Assembly: GCA_036939355.1 (NCBI GenBank)
Contig: JALLAP010000101.1
Location: forward strand, 1-20,471
Length of the DNA: 20,471 nt
Reading direction: 5' to 3'
Source: Thalassiosira profunda
Lineage: Eukaryota > Bacillariophyta > Thalassiosirophyceae > Thalassiosirales > Thalassiosiraceae
Program-made: the position numbers and the translations under genes
In this document: piece after piece, positions 19,063 through 20,471 of the stretch
Position numbering within the stretch: position 1 is the stretch's first letter
Layout: each line of letters opens with the position of its first letter
Notes under the pieces: generated by a model
What the model saw: the letters and a program-made list of their open reading frames with translations, nothing else
The model's database searches: none
Told to the model about the DNA's origin: nothing

Positions 19063-19536
19063 CTTGCTCTGCCGCGTCAAGCGCTCAAATGCCTGCCACG
19101 ATCGGGTGATGCGATTTTTTGCGACGAGAGGCGTGTCGAGGTATATTCGTGCCGCGCCGGCTCGCTGGAATAGGACACGCCACGACGACGTCGACCGAGT
19201 GCGGGCGATGGGGAGAGGGCGCCCCAGGGGGGAGGGTGGGCGGAGGGGAAAGGCGCTGGCCTCTCGTCGTTGTGGTCGGCGAGGGCAGAGGATGGTTTGG
19301 AGTCGGGGAGTCGGGGATGGCAGGTAGGTACGTACGCTTGTACGTACCTACCACCCAAACTCCACCTCCCTCGACCTCGACGGCAACGCCCTCTGCTTTG
19401 CTTCCACGCTTCTCTCAGCGGAACGCGGCACCTCGGAGCAAATCAAAATGGCCAGAGGGAATCGCACCCAAAGCTCTGCCACTTTCGTCTGGGGAAGTGT
19501 GCATCCCTTCTCCCTCTCTCCTCTCCCACATCCATT
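19063..19536. other. Intergenic region upstream of gene B
   Basis: These 474 nt hold the promoter of gene B (-) and the 3' flank of the small basic gene (-). The only clear structure is the inverted repeat at 19323-19352. No gene is supported here. Confidence 0.5.
19323..19352. repeat. Perfect 13-bp inverted repeat carrying TAGGTAC
   Basis: GGTAGGTACGTAC (19323-19335), spacer GCTT, GTACGTACCTACC (19340-19352). It lies about 260 nt upstream of the gene B start. Each arm carries the heptamer TAGGTAC, which recurs in other intergenic regions here. It could be a dyad operator-like site or a cruciform. Confidence 0.85.
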
Positions 19537-20166
19537 TCAGCATTTCATCGACGCCAATCCCTGGCATATACTCCCCATCTCCCTCTTTCTCCTGCGTCGT
19601 TCTTGTAACTGCTTGACCTTTCCACTGCGGCGCAACCGTCGCTCCTCTTTCAGCTTCCTCTTGATTTCCTTCCCCGCCCCGGACGACGGCACGGTGTTCA
19701 CTGCTTTTCTCACCAGACGCCGCTGCTTCCTTTTCGCAGCCGCGTTGGCCTTCCACTTTCGGCAGTGCTTCTTGCCCATGCTCGCATCCCTCGCTGGAGA
19801 GCGATCTGCCGAGGACTCTGCCTGCCAGCAGTCGGGAAAGTCGGGGAATCCCGGCACCCCTCCGCCACTAACACTGCCACTCTGCGTCATGGCGACATCT
19901 CCCAGCGAATTGCAGTATAGTGCGGGATGGAGCTTGCGCGGCAACACGCACGCTGCGGTCTGAATGCTGGTCACGACCGACGATCCCATCGACAGGCTTT
20001 GGGACGTGGCCCGGGCGAGGTCGTCGTCGACGGAGACGGACATTTTGTGATGGGTATCTTTGGCGTCGCGTGGCGGAACCTCCTCCTCGCAAGCTCCATC
20101 CAAAGGAGGGCCGACGCTCCTCCAATATCGCAGCTGGTGATACGAGTGTGTGGGTGATGTTGCCAT
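19537..20166 (-). CDS. Small basic protein of unknown function
   Basis: Single open frame of 209 residues from the ATG at 20166. I do not recognise a family. Residues 1-125 are mixed polar with a Ser-rich part (SQSLSMGSSVV). A Gly/Pro/Phe stretch follows (GGGVPGFPDFPDCW). The last 60 residues are very rich in Lys and Arg (KKHCRKWKANAAAKRKQRR, then KEIKRKLKEERRLRR) and look like a charged helix or coiled coil with nuclear or nucleolar signals. The opposite strand also has a long frame (19448-19963, 171 residues) with odd Ser/Phe/Pro composition, which I take as a shadow. No introns are seen. That this is a real gene is likely but not certain. Confidence 0.5.
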   Translation of the reverse strand: MATSPTHSYHQLRYWRSVGPPLDGACEEEVPPRDAKDTHHKMSVSVDDDLARATSQSLSMGSSVVTSIQTAACVLPRKLHPALYCNSLGDVAMTQSGSVSGGGVPGFPDFPDCWQAESSADRSPARDASMGKKHCRKWKANAAAKRKQRRLVRKAVNTVPSSGAGKEIKRKLKEERRLRRSGKVKQLQERRRRKREMGSICQGLASMKC

Positions 20167-20471
20167 CCTTTTCTTTGGAAGCAGCGGGGGGTGTTTGTGG
20201 GGGTTGGTGATGAGGTGAAGGTCGGTGAAGAAGTGGAGGGAACTTTTCGCCAACACAAGCGTAAAGATGGCGTATGTAGGTACATCCTTCCACCCACCTC
20301 CCCCGCCCCACTTTGCTCCTCTCGCTCGCTCGCTCTCGGCAAGGACATAATCTGGATTTCGACTAAGAAGGTTTTACCTTCGCAGTAGAAGTTTAGGTAG
20401 CAGTTCCTACGTAGTCCTACGTAACTTCCCTCCGAGGGGGGTGATGTCCCGGCCGAGCTCCAGTACAAACT
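20167..20471. other. Upstream region of the small basic gene, to window edge
   Basis: About 305 nt with one TAGGTAC heptamer (20277-20283) and pyrimidine-rich tracts. TCCTACGTAGTCCTACGTAA near 20403-20422 contains two CCTACGTA units ten bases apart. No gene is supported. Confidence 0.45.

Noticed and set aside
19448..19963. Plus-strand frame of 171 codons starting with ATG
   Set aside because: Overlaps the small basic gene on the minus strand. Its Ser/Phe/Pro/Leu pattern is the complement of Lys/Arg/Glu codons. The minus frame is preferred, though only with moderate confidence.
1..20471. tRNA, rRNA, CRISPR or transposon genes
   Set aside because: No cloverleaf with a clear T-loop, no rRNA core sequence, no regular spaced repeats, and no transposase or reverse transcriptase motifs were found by eye on either strand.

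Overview
The window is nuclear DNA of a eukaryote, most likely a centric diatom of the Thalassiosira type. Supporting signs are short GT-AG introns of 65-97 nt, dense gene packing on both strands, a secreted protein with Pro-Thr (PT) repeats of the kind common in diatoms, and GC-rich coding sequence. The genus is inference; no rRNA or organelle marker is present. Two single N bases, each between two exact 72-nt copies, show that contigs were joined here without merging their overlaps.

Layout, left to right. (1) 1-788 (+): 3' end of a GT31-type glycosyltransferase gene with one intron. (2) 884-1816 (-): cyclophilin with a mitochondrial-type leader and a membrane segment. (3) 2143-4344 (+): single-pass membrane protein with a large right-handed beta-helix ectodomain resembling GH55 glucanases. 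(4) 4355-5923 (-): RAD51-paralog ATPase, closest to RAD51D, whose stop lies 10 nt from the stop of gene 3. (5) 6291-9256 (+): gene A, a three-exon gene for a large acidic, probably nuclear protein with a prolyl-4-hydroxylase-like domain that lacks the iron ligands. (6) 9575-10496 (+): conserved-looking two-exon gene of unknown function. (7) 10633-15214 (-): six-exon gene for a secreted protein of about 1331 residues, with a Lys-rich and Trp/Gly-rich N-terminal part, a PT linker, one RCC1-type propeller, a second PT linker split over small phase-0 exons, and a second RCC1-type propeller. (8) 15995-19062 (-): gene B, a two-exon paralog of gene A in inverted orientation. (9) 19537-20166 (-): small basic protein of unknown function.

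There is no operon logic. Genes are paired divergently (1816/2143 and 5923/6291) or convergently (788/884, 4344/4355 and 10496/10633), so promoters and 3' ends are shared or very close. The points most worth attention are the composite secreted RCC1/Trp-rich protein with its cassette-like linker exons, the pair of probable pseudo-dioxygenases with an apparent frame break in gene A, and the heptamer TAGGTAC/GTACCTA, which I found eight times, always between genes. I saw no tRNA, rRNA, CRISPR array or transposase gene.
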